Notes: a model not told the origin generated them from the sequence alone. 17,072 nucleotides of DNA from Acidobacteriota bacterium (GCA_017860085.1 JAFNAJ010000012.1:1-17072); one strand, 5' to 3'. Shown: positions 1 to 8,027, counted from the stretch's first letter. Program-made: numbers and translations.

Positions 1-718
1 GGCGCCGCCATGTTGCCGGTCTCTGCAAGCTTCTCGGTCACGACGCCATCGAAGGGGGCGACGAGTCGGCCGAAGGAGGCCGTCACGGCCGCGGCCTCGC
101 CCGCGGCTCGCGCGCCGGCGAGGGCCGACTCGGCCTCGCGAGCCCGTGCCTCCGCGCTGGCCAGTTTTGACTCGGCCGCTCGGAGCGCAGCCACGGCCTG
201 GTCGAGTTCCTCGTCCGTGGCCGACTTCTTCTCGTGCAGGCCGACCACGCGGCGATGCGTGGCGCGTGCCAGCGCCAGCGCCGCTTGTGCGGCCTCCTGC
301 TCGGAGCGTCCTCGGAGCGTCCAGCCGCCGTGCCCTGCACCGCAGCCTCGGCGCCGTTGCGCGCGCGCTCCGCATTGGCGTCGAGGTCTCTCGCGTCGAG
401 CTCGACGAGCACCTGTCCCTGGCGCACACGGTCGCCTGGCTGCACCCGGATCGCCTGGATGGGCGCCATGATTCGGCTCACGAGGGTTGCGGTCGTTCGC
501 GCCTGAATCGCCCCACCGGCCTCGAACGCCTCGGCCAGCGATGTGCTCGTGGCGGGCGCCGTGCGAACGTCGAGGGGCGATGCAGACTCGGGTGCCGGTG
601 CGTCGTGGCTGCCGCCGCAGGCCGCAGATGTGATCAAGAGGGTCGCGACGGCGAATGTGCTAAGGGCCCGGCCGGTCAGCCGGAGAAATCGGTTGCGATG
701 CACGTCGGTGAACTCCAT
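1..718 (-). pseudogene. RND efflux periplasmic adaptor (HlyD/AcrA-type lipoprotein), frameshifted and cut by the left edge
   Basis: This encodes the membrane-fusion subunit that bridges an inner-membrane RND pump and a TolC channel. The start at 718 gives a basic N-terminus, a hydrophobic stretch and a lipobox-like SAAC with Cys34, so it is probably a lipoprotein. The biotinyl-lipoyl half-motif follows (SRIMAPIQAIRVQPGDRVRQ, about residues 72-91), and then the alpha-hairpin begins. At about residue 132 the frame breaks: the first frame continues as Arg-rich nonsense and stops at 83. From 322 to 1 another frame reads as proper adaptor (EELDQAVAALRAAESKLASA coiled coil, then LVAPFDGVVTEK, the second lipoyl half). 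The switch falls exactly on an 11-bp tandem duplication at 301-322; removing one copy joins the two frames. The start lies 5 nt after the TolC-like gene's stop, so the two are one operon. The pump gene should lie further left. Either a real inactivation or a sequencing/assembly error would fit. Confidence 0.85.
301..322. repeat. Perfect 11-bp tandem duplication inside the adaptor gene
   Basis: The unit TCGGAGCGTCC occurs twice head to tail (301-311 and 312-322). Eleven is not a multiple of three, so the extra copy shifts the adaptor frame. With one copy deleted the reading continues G-T-A-A-G-R-S-E-Q-E-A-A-Q-A-A-L without a stop. This looks like a replication-slippage product or an assembly artefact. 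Confidence 0.95.
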
Positions 719-723
719 CGGTC

Positions 724-2043
724 TCAACGCCCGAGGGCGCGTTCGAGTTGGGCAGTCTGGATCAGGACGTCGACGCGAGCGGCGGTGGCCTGTGACTCTG
801 CGGCGAACACGGTCTCCGCGGCGCGCAGCAGGTCGGACACGCTCGCCATCCCGGCTTCGTAGCGATCGTGGATGATTCGCTGGCTCTCGGCGGCCTGCGC
901 GACGGTCGCACGGCCCACCTCGTCGCGCGCGCGAGCCGCATCGAGCCGGGCGACGGCGGCGCGGACGTCGAGCCGCACGGCGTTCTCGGCTCCTTCGCGT
1001 TCGGCGGCCGCGCGGGCCCTTGCGTGCGCGGCTTCGGCGACACGCGCCTTGTCGGCGAATCCGTGGAAGAGGTTGACCCGCACTTCGGCACCGACGAGCC
1101 ACGAGGAGACCTGGGTGTCGATCTGGCCGCCGTTCCACTCATAACCGCCCAGCGCGGCCAGTTGAGGCAGGAACGTGGACCGGGCAGCCATGTGCGAGGC
1201 GTCGGCGAGGCCCTCCTTTGCCCGGGCCATGGCGATCTCTGGGCGGGTCGCGAGCGCCTCACGTTCGAGCGCGGTGGCGTCGGTGGTGTCGATCACGAGG
1301 CCTGGGCGTTCGTCGAGTTCGAAGTGCTCGTCGAGTGTCGCGCCGATTACGTCGTTCAGGCGGGTTCGGGCGACGCGCTCCTCGGCGTCGGCCGTGATCT
1401 GCTGTGCGCGCATGGTGGCGAGATGGACGTTGAGCGCGAGAACGTCCGCGTCGGTCACCAGGCCAGCGGCTCGCCGGTTTCGAGCGACCTCGAGATCGCG
1501 CTGCGCGGCCTCGACGGCCGCCGCCGCGGCCCGCTTCTGCGACGCGACCCTAAGGACGTGACCGAAGGCCTCCGTTGCTGCGACCGCGAGGCTGTTGCCC
1601 ACCTGCTGGCGTGCGGCCGAGGCGACATCCTTGCCCAGGGCAGCCGATCGGACACCGGCCCTGGTGCCGCCACCGTCGAACACGAGTTGCTGAACCAGAA
1701 AGGCCGACTTCCAGTTGTTGACCGGGTCGGGGTTATTCAGGCGGTCGATCTGGAAGTTCTCGGCCGTGAACTGGCGCTGTGACAGCAGGGAGGAGAACAC
1801 GAACACGGGCTGGTTGCCCCGCTGCCAGCTCTCGGCGAAATCGACGCGGGGCCAGTACCCCGCGCGCGCTTGTGTGACGCGTTCGGCGGCCTCGCGCTCG
1901 GCGGCCATGGAGGCCCTGGCCTCCGGGCTCTGCGCGCGCGCACGGCTGACCGCATCGGCCAGCGTGAGACGAGTCTGCGCGGGGATCGGCTGAGCGACCA
2001 CCGCGAGCAGGAGGATTGTGGACGCGAGCACACGTGACGTCAT
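724..2043 (-). CDS. TolC-family outer membrane efflux protein
   Basis: This 439-residue protein is the outer-membrane channel of a tripartite efflux or export system. The start at 2043 (MTSRVLASTILLLAVVAQPIPAQ) gives a clean signal peptide; an upstream in-frame ATG at 2118 would add 25 non-conserved residues and overlap the divergent sigma gene. After the signal come the typical OEP features: LTLADAVSRARAQSPE near residues 27-42, long Ala/Arg/Glu-rich helices, and a second repeat starting around LEREALATRPEIAMARA. A beta-strand-like block (LPQLAALGGYEWNGG) lies between, and a final helix (YEAGMASVSDLLRAAETVF) has the usual Y.AG..s..dll pattern. Length is normal for the family. It is followed 5 nt later by the adaptor gene and is divergent from the sigma factor gene, so that sigma factor may control it; this is inference. 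Substrate cannot be told from sequence. Confidence 0.9.
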   Translation of the reverse strand: MTSRVLASTILLLAVVAQPIPAQTRLTLADAVSRARAQSPEARASMAAEREAAERVTQARAGYWPRVDFAESWQRGNQPVFVFSSLLSQRQFTAENFQIDRLNNPDPVNNWKSAFLVQQLVFDGGGTRAGVRSAALGKDVASAARQQVGNSLAVAATEAFGHVLRVASQKRAAAAAVEAAQRDLEVARNRRAAGLVTDADVLALNVHLATMRAQQITADAEERVARTRLNDVIGATLDEHFELDERPGLVIDTTDATALEREALATRPEIAMARAKEGLADASHMAARSTFLPQLAALGGYEWNGGQIDTQVSSWLVGAEVRVNLFHGFADKARVAEAAHARARAAAEREGAENAVRLDVRAAVARLDAARARDEVGRATVAQAAESQRIIHDRYEAGMASVSDLLRAAETVFAAESQATAARVDVLIQTAQLERALGR

Positions 2044-2091
2044 GCCACTGTTACAGATGCGAACTGGCGGTGGAAGGTGACACCGACCGGG

Positions 2092-2097
2092 TACAAT
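2092..2097 (+). promoter_or_regulatory. Candidate -10 element of the sigma factor gene
   Basis: TACAAT matches the TATAAT consensus at five of six positions and sits in the context GGGTACAATGCG. It ends 8 nt before the ATG at 2106, so transcription would begin at or just before the start codon and the mRNA would be leaderless or nearly so. No convincing -35 hexamer was found. Confidence 0.4.
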
Positions 2098-2105
2098 GCG
2101 AGGCC

Positions 2106-2771
2106 ATGGGCGCACCACAGGGAGGTCAGGCGGATCCCGCTGTGACGAAACACCCGGGCGTGAATCCTAGGAAGCGAACAGGACCGGAACGCGACGAGGC
2201 GCAGGCCGAGTATGCGGACCTTGTGAGGAGGGCCGCGACGGGCGACCGCGATGCCATGGAGGCGCTCCTCATGCGCGCACAGGAAGTGGCCTACCGCTTC
2301 AGCGTCACCGTGTGCGGGCATGCCGACGACGCAGAGGACGTGATGCAGGAGGCGCTCATCAAGACCTACCGGTATGCCGGGCGCATCCGCGAGCCCGAGG
2401 CCTTTCGGCCATGGCTCTATCGCACGGTCCGCAATGCCTGCCTCATGCGTCGGCGACTCCGGGTTGACGAGCCGCGCACTTTTGCGTCGCTCGACGACCT
2501 GATGCCGACGCCCGATGGCGTGCGCAGCCTCGAGATTCAGGACCCGGGCAAGGACCCGGAGGCGGTGGTGGTGAACCGGCGGCTTCGACGGCGCCTGGCC
2601 GAGGCGCTCCAGTCGCTGCCGCCGCCGCACCGAATCGTGGTGTTTCTCCGGGAAATGGAAGGCCTCTCGACGCGCGAGGTTGCCAAGGTGCTGGGCATCT
2701 CCGAGGCGAATGTGAAAACACGCCTGCACCGCGCGCGGCTGTTCCTCCAGCAGAGGTTGGGAGACGAGTAA
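2106..2771 (+). CDS. ECF-type RNA polymerase sigma factor (sigma-70 family)
   Basis: This 221-residue group 4 sigma factor directs RNA polymerase to a small regulon. Region 2 spans about residues 40-130: AEYADLVRRAATGDRDAMEAL, then HADDAEDVMQEALIKTYRY, the classic DAEDVMQE core-binding motif, then FRPWLYRTVRNACLMRRR. A linker follows, and region 4 occupies the C-terminus with ALQSLPPPHRIVVFLREMEG and the helix-turn-helix STREVAKVLGISEANVKTRLHRAR. The ATG at 2106 is chosen over the upstream ATG at 2016 because the longer version would run through the likely promoter and over the start of the divergent efflux gene. Shine-Dalgarno support is poor. The TAA stop overlaps the next gene's ATG (TAATG), so sigma and anti-sigma are translationally coupled. 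ECF subgroup not assigned. Confidence 0.9.
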   Translation: MGAPQGGQADPAVTKHPGVNPRKRTGPERDEAQAEYADLVRRAATGDRDAMEALLMRAQEVAYRFSVTVCGHADDAEDVMQEALIKTYRYAGRIREPEAFRPWLYRTVRNACLMRRRLRVDEPRTFASLDDLMPTPDGVRSLEIQDPGKDPEAVVVNRRLRRRLAEALQSLPPPHRIVVFLREMEGLSTREVAKVLGISEANVKTRLHRARLFLQQRLGDE

Positions 2772-3103
2772 TGGACGGACACCTGGCGCAGAAGCGGGCC
2801 GACTGCCAGACGCTGCTGGAGGAGTTGTTCGGGTACCTCGACGGGGAGTTGTCGGCTGCGCGCTGCCGGAAGATCGAGCGCCATCTCGAGGCGTGCCCCT
2901 GCTGCGGATACCTCGCGGTCCGGCTGCGGCGCGCCGTCGCCGTGTGCCGGAGCGCAGGCCGGTCGAAGCTGCCGGCCGACGTGCGCCGGCAGGCCAAGGC
3001 CCGCATCACCGAGTTGCTGGGCCCGTCGGCGATGGAAGCGAGGCGGGCGGCGCGGCCCGGTCTTACAGGGCCGCGCGCCGTGTCGGGTCGCCTTCAGCGC
3101 TGA
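2771..3103 (+). CDS. Small zinc-finger anti-sigma factor (ZAS / zf-HC2 type)
   Basis: This is a 110-residue soluble protein with no membrane segment. The N-terminal half is a zinc-binding anti-sigma domain: DCQTLLEELFGYLDGELSAA, then IERHLEACPCCGYL. The metal-ligand candidates C12, H38, C42 and C45 have the same spacing as C11/H37/C41/C44 of Streptomyces RsrA, a disulfide-responsive anti-sigma factor. Extra cysteines are at 32, 44 and 59. The C-terminal third is basic and Ala/Arg-rich without recognisable domains. Its start overlaps the sigma gene stop by one base, so the two are almost certainly partners. The likely role is to bind and hold the upstream sigma factor and release it on a cytoplasmic signal. 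Redox control is inferred from the ligand pattern only. Confidence 0.85.
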   Translation: MDGHLAQKRADCQTLLEELFGYLDGELSAARCRKIERHLEACPCCGYLAVRLRRAVAVCRSAGRSKLPADVRRQAKARITELLGPSAMEARRAARPGLTGPRAVSGRLQR

Positions 3104-3127
3104 TCGCGCCGCGTGGATCGGCAGATC

Positions 3128-4120
3128 CTAGACGCGCCAGGTCTGGAGGATGCGCGTGTAGTTGGCTCGCTCGAAGGCGGCCGGGTCGGGGCAGCGCAGC
3201 AGGTTCATGCTCCCCTGCATCTGCCGCACGGACTCGTACTCGTGGTCCTCCATCCAGTGCTGCATCTCGTCGTGGATCTTCTTCAGATACGCTGGGCCGT
3301 GATGCAGCAGGGCGGAGACCACCTGGAGAGCGTGGGCGCCCGCCATGAGGGCCTTCACGGCGTCGACACCGGTATGGATGCCCCCCGAGCAGGCGAGGCT
3401 GGCCCGGACTCGCCCTGAGAGGATCGCGAGCCACCGCACCCGCATGAGCAGCTCCGACGAGTCCGACAGCTGGAGTCGCGGCGCGACGTCGAGCGTCTCG
3501 ACGTCGATGTCGGGCTGGTAGAACCGGTTGAACAGCACCAGGCCGTCGAGGCCGGCCGAGTCGAGCTGGGCGGCGACGTTCGCCACCGAGGAGAAGAACG
3601 GCGAGAGTTTCACGGAGACGGGAATGGTGACCGCCTGCTTCACCGTGCGGGCGATTCCCACTACGCGGTCGTCGATGGCCGCGCCGCTCTCGGTGGGGTC
3701 CGTGGCCAGATAGTAGATGTTCAGCTCGAGGGCGTCGGCCCCGGCCTGCTGGATGAGGCGGGCATACTCCACCCAGCCGGTGCCCGTTGCGCCGTTCAGG
3801 GAACCGATGACCGGCACATCCACCATCGCCTTGATGCGTCGAATCTGCTCGAGGTACTCATCGGGGCCCAGGTTGTAGTCGTCGGGGTTGGGGAAATACG
3901 AGAGCGCCTCGGCGAACGACTCCCCGACCTGGTCGAAGTGAAGATTCCGCGCGCGGGCCTCGAGCAGCAGCTGTTCCTCGAACAGCGAGTGCATGGTAAT
4001 GGCCGCGGTGCCGGCGTCCTCGAGGCGGCGCACCAGGTCGAGGCGGTCGACGAGCGGGGAGGCGCCCGACATGAGCGGGTGCGGGAGCGTCAGGCCGAGA
4101 TAGGTGGTCGAAAGGTCCAT
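3128..4120 (-). CDS. Dihydroorotate dehydrogenase-like flavoprotein (PFOR-associated)
   Basis: This 330-residue TIM-barrel protein is related to class 1 dihydroorotate dehydrogenases (COG0167). Visible family blocks are MDLSTTYLGLTLPHPLMSGA at the N-terminus, PVIGSLNG, GADALELNIYY, the Lys-containing PVSVKLSPFF, and the FMN-phosphate loop LACSGGIHTGVDAVKALMAGAHALQVVSALL. The loop that reads NxSCPN in true class 1A enzymes, carrying the catalytic cysteine, is here NIYYLATDP. It therefore probably does not do the pyrimidine step, so pyrD is not assigned. It lies 38 nt downstream of nifJ on the same strand and is probably co-transcribed. A GGAGA-type ribosome site precedes the ATG. An FMN-dependent redox role connected with pyruvate oxidation is inferred from the pairing; the substrate is unknown. 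Confidence 0.85.
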   Translation of the reverse strand: MDLSTTYLGLTLPHPLMSGASPLVDRLDLVRRLEDAGTAAITMHSLFEEQLLLEARARNLHFDQVGESFAEALSYFPNPDDYNLGPDEYLEQIRRIKAMVDVPVIGSLNGATGTGWVEYARLIQQAGADALELNIYYLATDPTESGAAIDDRVVGIARTVKQAVTIPVSVKLSPFFSSVANVAAQLDSAGLDGLVLFNRFYQPDIDVETLDVAPRLQLSDSSELLMRVRWLAILSGRVRASLACSGGIHTGVDAVKALMAGAHALQVVSALLHHGPAYLKKIHDEMQHWMEDHEYESVRQMQGSMNLLRCPDPAAFERANYTRILQTWRV

Positions 4121-4158
4121 CGTGGATCTCCGTCTGCGATGATCGCGCTCGTAGCGGT

Positions 4159-7100
4159 TCAGGATCGTGGCACTGAGTCGTCTGTTGGCGGCTGGCCGGG
4201 CGCTGCCGGCTTGGCCGTCGGTGTCGCGCCACGCGCCAACTCCTCGTACAGGGCACGGCGCTTGCCAACGTTGTGCTGGGCCATGGCGAGGAGCTTTCGA
4301 TAGCGGTCGGGGTTCTGCTGCTCGACCACGCGGAACCGCGTTTCGTTCCGCATGAACTTGCCGAGGTCGAGCTTGGGCGCCGCCGACTCGAGCTTGAGCG
4401 GGCTCTCGCCGCCCTCCGCTGCCCGCGGGTCGTACCGATAGAGTGGCCAGTAACCGGTCTCGACCGCCAGCTTCTGCTGGTCGAGGCCGAACGCCATGTC
4501 GTAGCCATGGGCAATGCAGTGGCTGTAGGCGATGATGATCGACGGGCCGGGGAAGGATTCGGCCTCGATGAACGCCTTGACCGTCTGGACGTCCTTCGCG
4601 CCAAAGGCCACGTGCGCCACGTAGGCGTTGCCGTGAGCCATGGCCATCAGGCCGAGGTCCTTCTTCGGGACGCCCTTCCCAGCCATCGCGAACTTCGCGG
4701 CTGCGCCCATCGGGGTGGCCTTCGACTGCTGGCCACCCGTGTTGGAGTAGACCTCGGTGTCGAGCACGAGGATGTTGACGTCGCGCCCCATCGAGAGCAC
4801 CTGGTCGAGGCCTCCGTACCCGATGTCATAGGCCCAACCATCGCCGCCGACGATCCACACGCTCTTCTTCACGAGGTACTCGGCAACGAACGCGAGCTGC
4901 CTGGCCTCCGGGACATCGATTGTCTTGAGGGCCCTCTCCACCTGCGCGACGCGCTCCCGCTGCTCGGCGATGCCCTGCTCGGTGCTCTGGTCGGCTGACA
5001 GGATAGCGTCGACGAGCGAATCGCCGAGCCGCGAGGCCAGTCGCTTCAGCAGGTCCTTGGCGAGTGCCTCGTGCTGGTCGACCGCCAGGCGGAACCCGAG
5101 GCCGAACTCCGCGTTGTCCTCGAACAGCGAATTCGACCAGGCCGGGCCGCGGCCCGACGGACCGGTGGCGTAGGGCGTCGTTGGCAGGTTGCCGCCGTAG
5201 ATTGACGAGCAGCCGGTGGCGTTGGCGATGAGCACCCGGTCGCCGAACAACTGCGTCATCAGCTTGATGTACGGCGTCTCGCCGCACCCGGCACAGGCGC
5301 CCGAGTACTCGAACAGGGGCTGCAGGAACTGCGTGCCCTTGACGTCGAGCTTGACCGTCGAGCGATCGACCTCCGGCAGGTCGAGGAAGAACTGGTAATT
5401 GATCCGCTCGGGCTCCCGCAGCGGCGACTGCGGCACCATGTCCAGCGACTTGTGACGCGGGTTCGCCTTGTCCTTGGCCGGGCACACCTGGACGCACAGC
5501 GTGCACCCCGTGCAGTCCTCAGGGGCGACCTGGATCGTGTACTTCCAGCGTTCGTATTCCTTGCCCTTGTAGTCGATCGACTTGAACGTGGGCGGAGCCG
5601 AGCCCAGATGATCGGAGGGATAGACCTTGGCTCTGATCGCCGCGTGGGGGCAGACCAGCGCACACTTGTTGCACTGGATGCAGATCTTCTCGTCCCACAC
5701 CGGGATCTCGAGCGCGATGTTGCGCTTTTCCCACTGGGCCGTAGCTGACGGCCACGTGCCGTCGATGGGGAAGGCGCTCACCGGGAGGAGGTCGCCCTTG
5801 TTGGCCAGCAGCACGGCCGTGACCCGCCTGACGAAGTCGGGTGCAGCGTCCGAGACGATCGGGGGCATGCGCCTGGTCGCCGTGGCGGCGCTGGGCACCT
5901 GCACCTGGTGCAGGTGCGCGAGGGTCGCGTCGACCGCCTCGAAGTTCTTGCGCACGACGTCCGGACCGCGCTTGCCGTAGGTCTTCTCAATCGCCTCCTT
6001 GATCTTGGCGATGGCCTCGTCTCGCGGCAGGATGCCCGAAATGGCAAAGAAGCACGTCTGCATGATGGTGTTGATGCGCGTGCCCATGCCCGTGTCCTTG
6101 GCCACCTCGTAACCGTCGATCACGAAGAACCGCAACTGCTTCTCGATGATCGCGTCCTGCACCTCCCGTGGCAGCTCGTCCCAGACGGCCTCGGCCCCGA
6201 AGGGGCTGTTCAGGAGGAAGACGGCCCCGGGCGCGGCGTACTCGAGCACGTCGTACTTCTCGAGAAACACGAACTGGTGACACGCGACGAAGTTGGCCCG
6301 CCTGATGAGGTACGACGAGTGGATGGGTTTGGGGCCAAAGCGCAGGTGGGAGATGGTGATCGCGCCGGACTTCTTCGAGTCGTAGACGAAATAGCCCTGC
6401 GCGTAGTTCTCCGTCTCCTCACCAATGATCTTGATGGAGTTCTTGTTGGCCCCGACGGTGCCGTCAGCACCGAGACCGAAGAAGACGGCGCGCTTGACCT
6501 CGTCGGGCTCGATGTCGAGCTCGGTGTCGAAGGGCAACGACATGTGCGTCACATCGTCGATGATGCCGACCGTGAATCGCCGCTTCGGCGTGGGCTTGGC
6601 GATCTCGTCGAACACGGCCTTGACCATCGCCGGGGTGAACTCCTTCGACGACAGCCCGTAGCGGCCGCCGACGACGGTCGGCAACGTCGAGAACGCCAAG
6701 CGCCCGATCGCCTGCGCCTCGTGCAACGCCCCGACCACGTCGAGATACAGGGGCTCGGCGAGTGCGCCGGGCTCCTTGGTGCGGTCGAGCACCGCGATGG
6801 CCTTGACCGTGCTGGGCAGGGCGGCCATGAAGTGGTCGAGCGAGAACGGGCGATAGAGTCGGACCTTGAGCACCCCGACCTTCTCGCCGCGGGCCATGAG
6901 CCAGTCAACCGTCTCGAGGGCCGTCTCGGCGCCCGAGCCCATCATGATGACGACTCGTTCGGCCTCGGGATGTCCGTGGTAATCGAACAGCTGGTACCGA
7001 CGGCCAGTGAGGGCGGCGAAGTCGGCCATCGTCTGCTCGACGTGCGTCGGGCAGGCCGCGTAGAACTGGTTGCAGGCCTCGCGCGCCTGGAAGAACGCGT

Positions 7101-7767
7101 CGGGGTTCTGCGCGCTCCCCCGCAGCACAGGTCGCTCGGGCGTGAGGGCGCGGCGACGGTGAGCGGCGATGAGCTCGTCGGGCAGCATGGTCCTGATGTC
7201 GTCGTCGGTCAGTTCCTCGATCTTCGAGACCTCGTGCGATGTCCTGAACCCATCGAAGAAGTGCACGAGCGGCACCCGCGAGCGCAGCGTCGCTGCCTGC
7301 CCGATGAGCGCGAAATCGTGCGCCTCCTGGACCGAGCCCGACGAGAGCAGGGCGACGCCGGTCTGGCGGATGGCCATCACGTCGGAGTGATCGCCGAAGA
7401 TCGACAGGGCGTGCGTCGCGACCGTCCGAGCCGCGACGTGCATGCAGAACGAGGTCAGTTCCCCAGCGATCTTGAAGAGGTTGGGGATCATCAACAGCAG
7501 ACCCTGGCTTGCCGTGAACGTGGTCGAGAGGGCTCCCGCCTGGAGGGCGCCGTGAACCGCCCCGATCGCCCCGGCCTCCGACTGCATCTCGGTGACCTCG
7601 GGCACGGTGCCCCACACGTTGAGCTGGCCCTTGGCCGACCACTCGTCGGCCCATTCCCCCATGTTCGACGAGGGGGTGATCGGGTAGATGGCGATGACCT
7701 CGTTCGAGCGGTGGGCAACCGACGCGGTTGCCTCGTTTCCATCCACGGTGATCCACTGACGCTTCAT
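4159..7767 (-). CDS. nifJ: Pyruvate:ferredoxin (flavodoxin) oxidoreductase, single-chain
   Basis: This 1202-residue enzyme oxidises pyruvate with CoA to acetyl-CoA and CO2 and passes electrons to ferredoxin or flavodoxin, in the cytoplasm. The start at 7767 (MKRQWITVDGNEATASVAHR) has a GGGAAGGGA ribosome site upstream; an in-frame ATG at 7812 adds 15 unlikely residues. Domain order is as expected. The alpha-like domain has AIYPITPSSNMGEW near residue 27, followed by the gamma-like domain. Two 4Fe-4S motifs follow, CIQCNKCALVCP (about 692) and CTGCTLCVQVCP (about 751). Then come GACAGCGE (about 822) with proximal-cluster cysteines, the TPP/Mg site GGDGWAYDIGYGG (about 972) and YSNTGGQQSKATPMGAAAKF. 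The extreme C-terminus is a Pro/Ala/Thr-rich tail. Full length and intact. It is followed by the DHOD-like gene in one leftward operon. An oxygen-sensitive fermentative or low-oxygen carbon route is implied. Confidence 0.97.
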   Translation of the reverse strand: MKRQWITVDGNEATASVAHRSNEVIAIYPITPSSNMGEWADEWSAKGQLNVWGTVPEVTEMQSEAGAIGAVHGALQAGALSTTFTASQGLLLMIPNLFKIAGELTSFCMHVAARTVATHALSIFGDHSDVMAIRQTGVALLSSGSVQEAHDFALIGQAATLRSRVPLVHFFDGFRTSHEVSKIEELTDDDIRTMLPDELIAAHRRRALTPERPVLRGSAQNPDAFFQAREACNQFYAACPTHVEQTMADFAALTGRRYQLFDYHGHPEAERVVIMMGSGAETALETVDWLMARGEKVGVLKVRLYRPFSLDHFMAALPSTVKAIAVLDRTKEPGALAEPLYLDVVGALHEAQAIGRLAFSTLPTVVGGRYGLSSKEFTPAMVKAVFDEIAKPTPKRRFTVGIIDDVTHMSLPFDTELDIEPDEVKRAVFFGLGADGTVGANKNSIKIIGEETENYAQGYFVYDSKKSGAITISHLRFGPKPIHSSYLIRRANFVACHQFVFLEKYDVLEYAAPGAVFLLNSPFGAEAVWDELPREVQDAIIEKQLRFFVIDGYEVAKDTGMGTRINTIMQTCFFAISGILPRDEAIAKIKEAIEKTYGKRGPDVVRKNFEAVDATLAHLHQVQVPSAATATRRMPPIVSDAAPDFVRRVTAVLLANKGDLLPVSAFPIDGTWPSATAQWEKRNIALEIPVWDEKICIQCNKCALVCPHAAIRAKVYPSDHLGSAPPTFKSIDYKGKEYERWKYTIQVAPEDCTGCTLCVQVCPAKDKANPRHKSLDMVPQSPLREPERINYQFFLDLPEVDRSTVKLDVKGTQFLQPLFEYSGACAGCGETPYIKLMTQLFGDRVLIANATGCSSIYGGNLPTTPYATGPSGRGPAWSNSLFEDNAEFGLGFRLAVDQHEALAKDLLKRLASRLGDSLVDAILSADQSTEQGIAEQRERVAQVERALKTIDVPEARQLAFVAEYLVKKSVWIVGGDGWAYDIGYGGLDQVLSMGRDVNILVLDTEVYSNTGGQQSKATPMGAAAKFAMAGKGVPKKDLGLMAMAHGNAYVAHVAFGAKDVQTVKAFIEAESFPGPSIIIAYSHCIAHGYDMAFGLDQQKLAVETGYWPLYRYDPRAAEGGESPLKLESAAPKLDLGKFMRNETRFRVVEQQNPDRYRKLLAMAQHNVGKRRALYEELARGATPTAKPAAPGQPPTDDSVPRS

Positions 7768-7925
7768 GGTCGTAGTCCCTTCCCGCGAGTTGGCGGAGCT
7801 TGACGGGAGCACCCAGCGGCGGTGTCCAGAAAGGTGGCCCCAGAACAGGAGAGCAACCTTCGTGCTCAGGCAAAGACCGTTGAATTTGTCGCCCCAAACC
7901 GGGTCGGAGCCGCGAGCCCGCCGAT

Positions 7926-7947
7926 GTCTGCCGGATTTCCGGCAGAC
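7926..7947. promoter_or_regulatory. Perfect inverted repeat, candidate operator
   Basis: The arms GTCTGCCGGA and TCCGGCAGAC are exact reverse complements separated by TT. The site lies between two divergent transcription units, 158 bp from the nifJ start and about 50 bp upstream of the TTGACA box. There is no T-run, so an operator for a dimeric regulator is more likely than a terminator. I do not recognise the regulator. Confidence 0.5.
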
Positions 7948-7998
7948 CGAGGAACGGCCGGCCGGCGGGCCGCCTGATAGCCTTGGCAGCGCTGGCGG

Positions 7999-8027
7999 TT
8001 GACATCCGCCTTCCGGGACGAAAGAAT
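7999..8027 (+). promoter_or_regulatory. Candidate sigma-70-type promoter of the DUF4920-rhomboid pair
   Basis: A perfect -35 box TTGACA (7999-8004) is followed, after a 17-bp spacer, by AAGAAT (8022-8027), which matches four of six -10 positions including the key A2 and T6. The predicted start of transcription is near 8034, about 30 nt before the ATG, and a GGGAGGT ribosome site sits at 8054-8060. Confidence 0.5.

Noticed and set aside
83..715. Reading the first adaptor frame as a complete 211-residue protein
   Set aside because: After about residue 132 it becomes Arg/Pro-rich and loses all adaptor features, while another frame carries them; the 11-bp duplication explains the switch.
2016..2105. 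Upstream ATG at 2016 as the sigma factor start
   Set aside because: The extra 30 residues are not sigma-like, and they would overlap the efflux gene start and the TACAAT element.
3128..4120. Calling the flavoprotein PyrD (true dihydroorotate dehydrogenase)
   Set aside because: The SCPN catalytic loop is absent and the gene sits behind nifJ.
5908..7803. A 631-codon open frame on the + strand opposite nifJ
   Set aside because: Low-complexity Arg/Asp/Leu/Val composition, mirror of the nifJ codons; nifJ is intact with all cofactor motifs.
7953..7975. GGCCGGCCGGCGGGCC palindromic stretch
   Set aside because: Self-complementary GC runs are common at this base composition; it has no defined arms or loop and no T-run.
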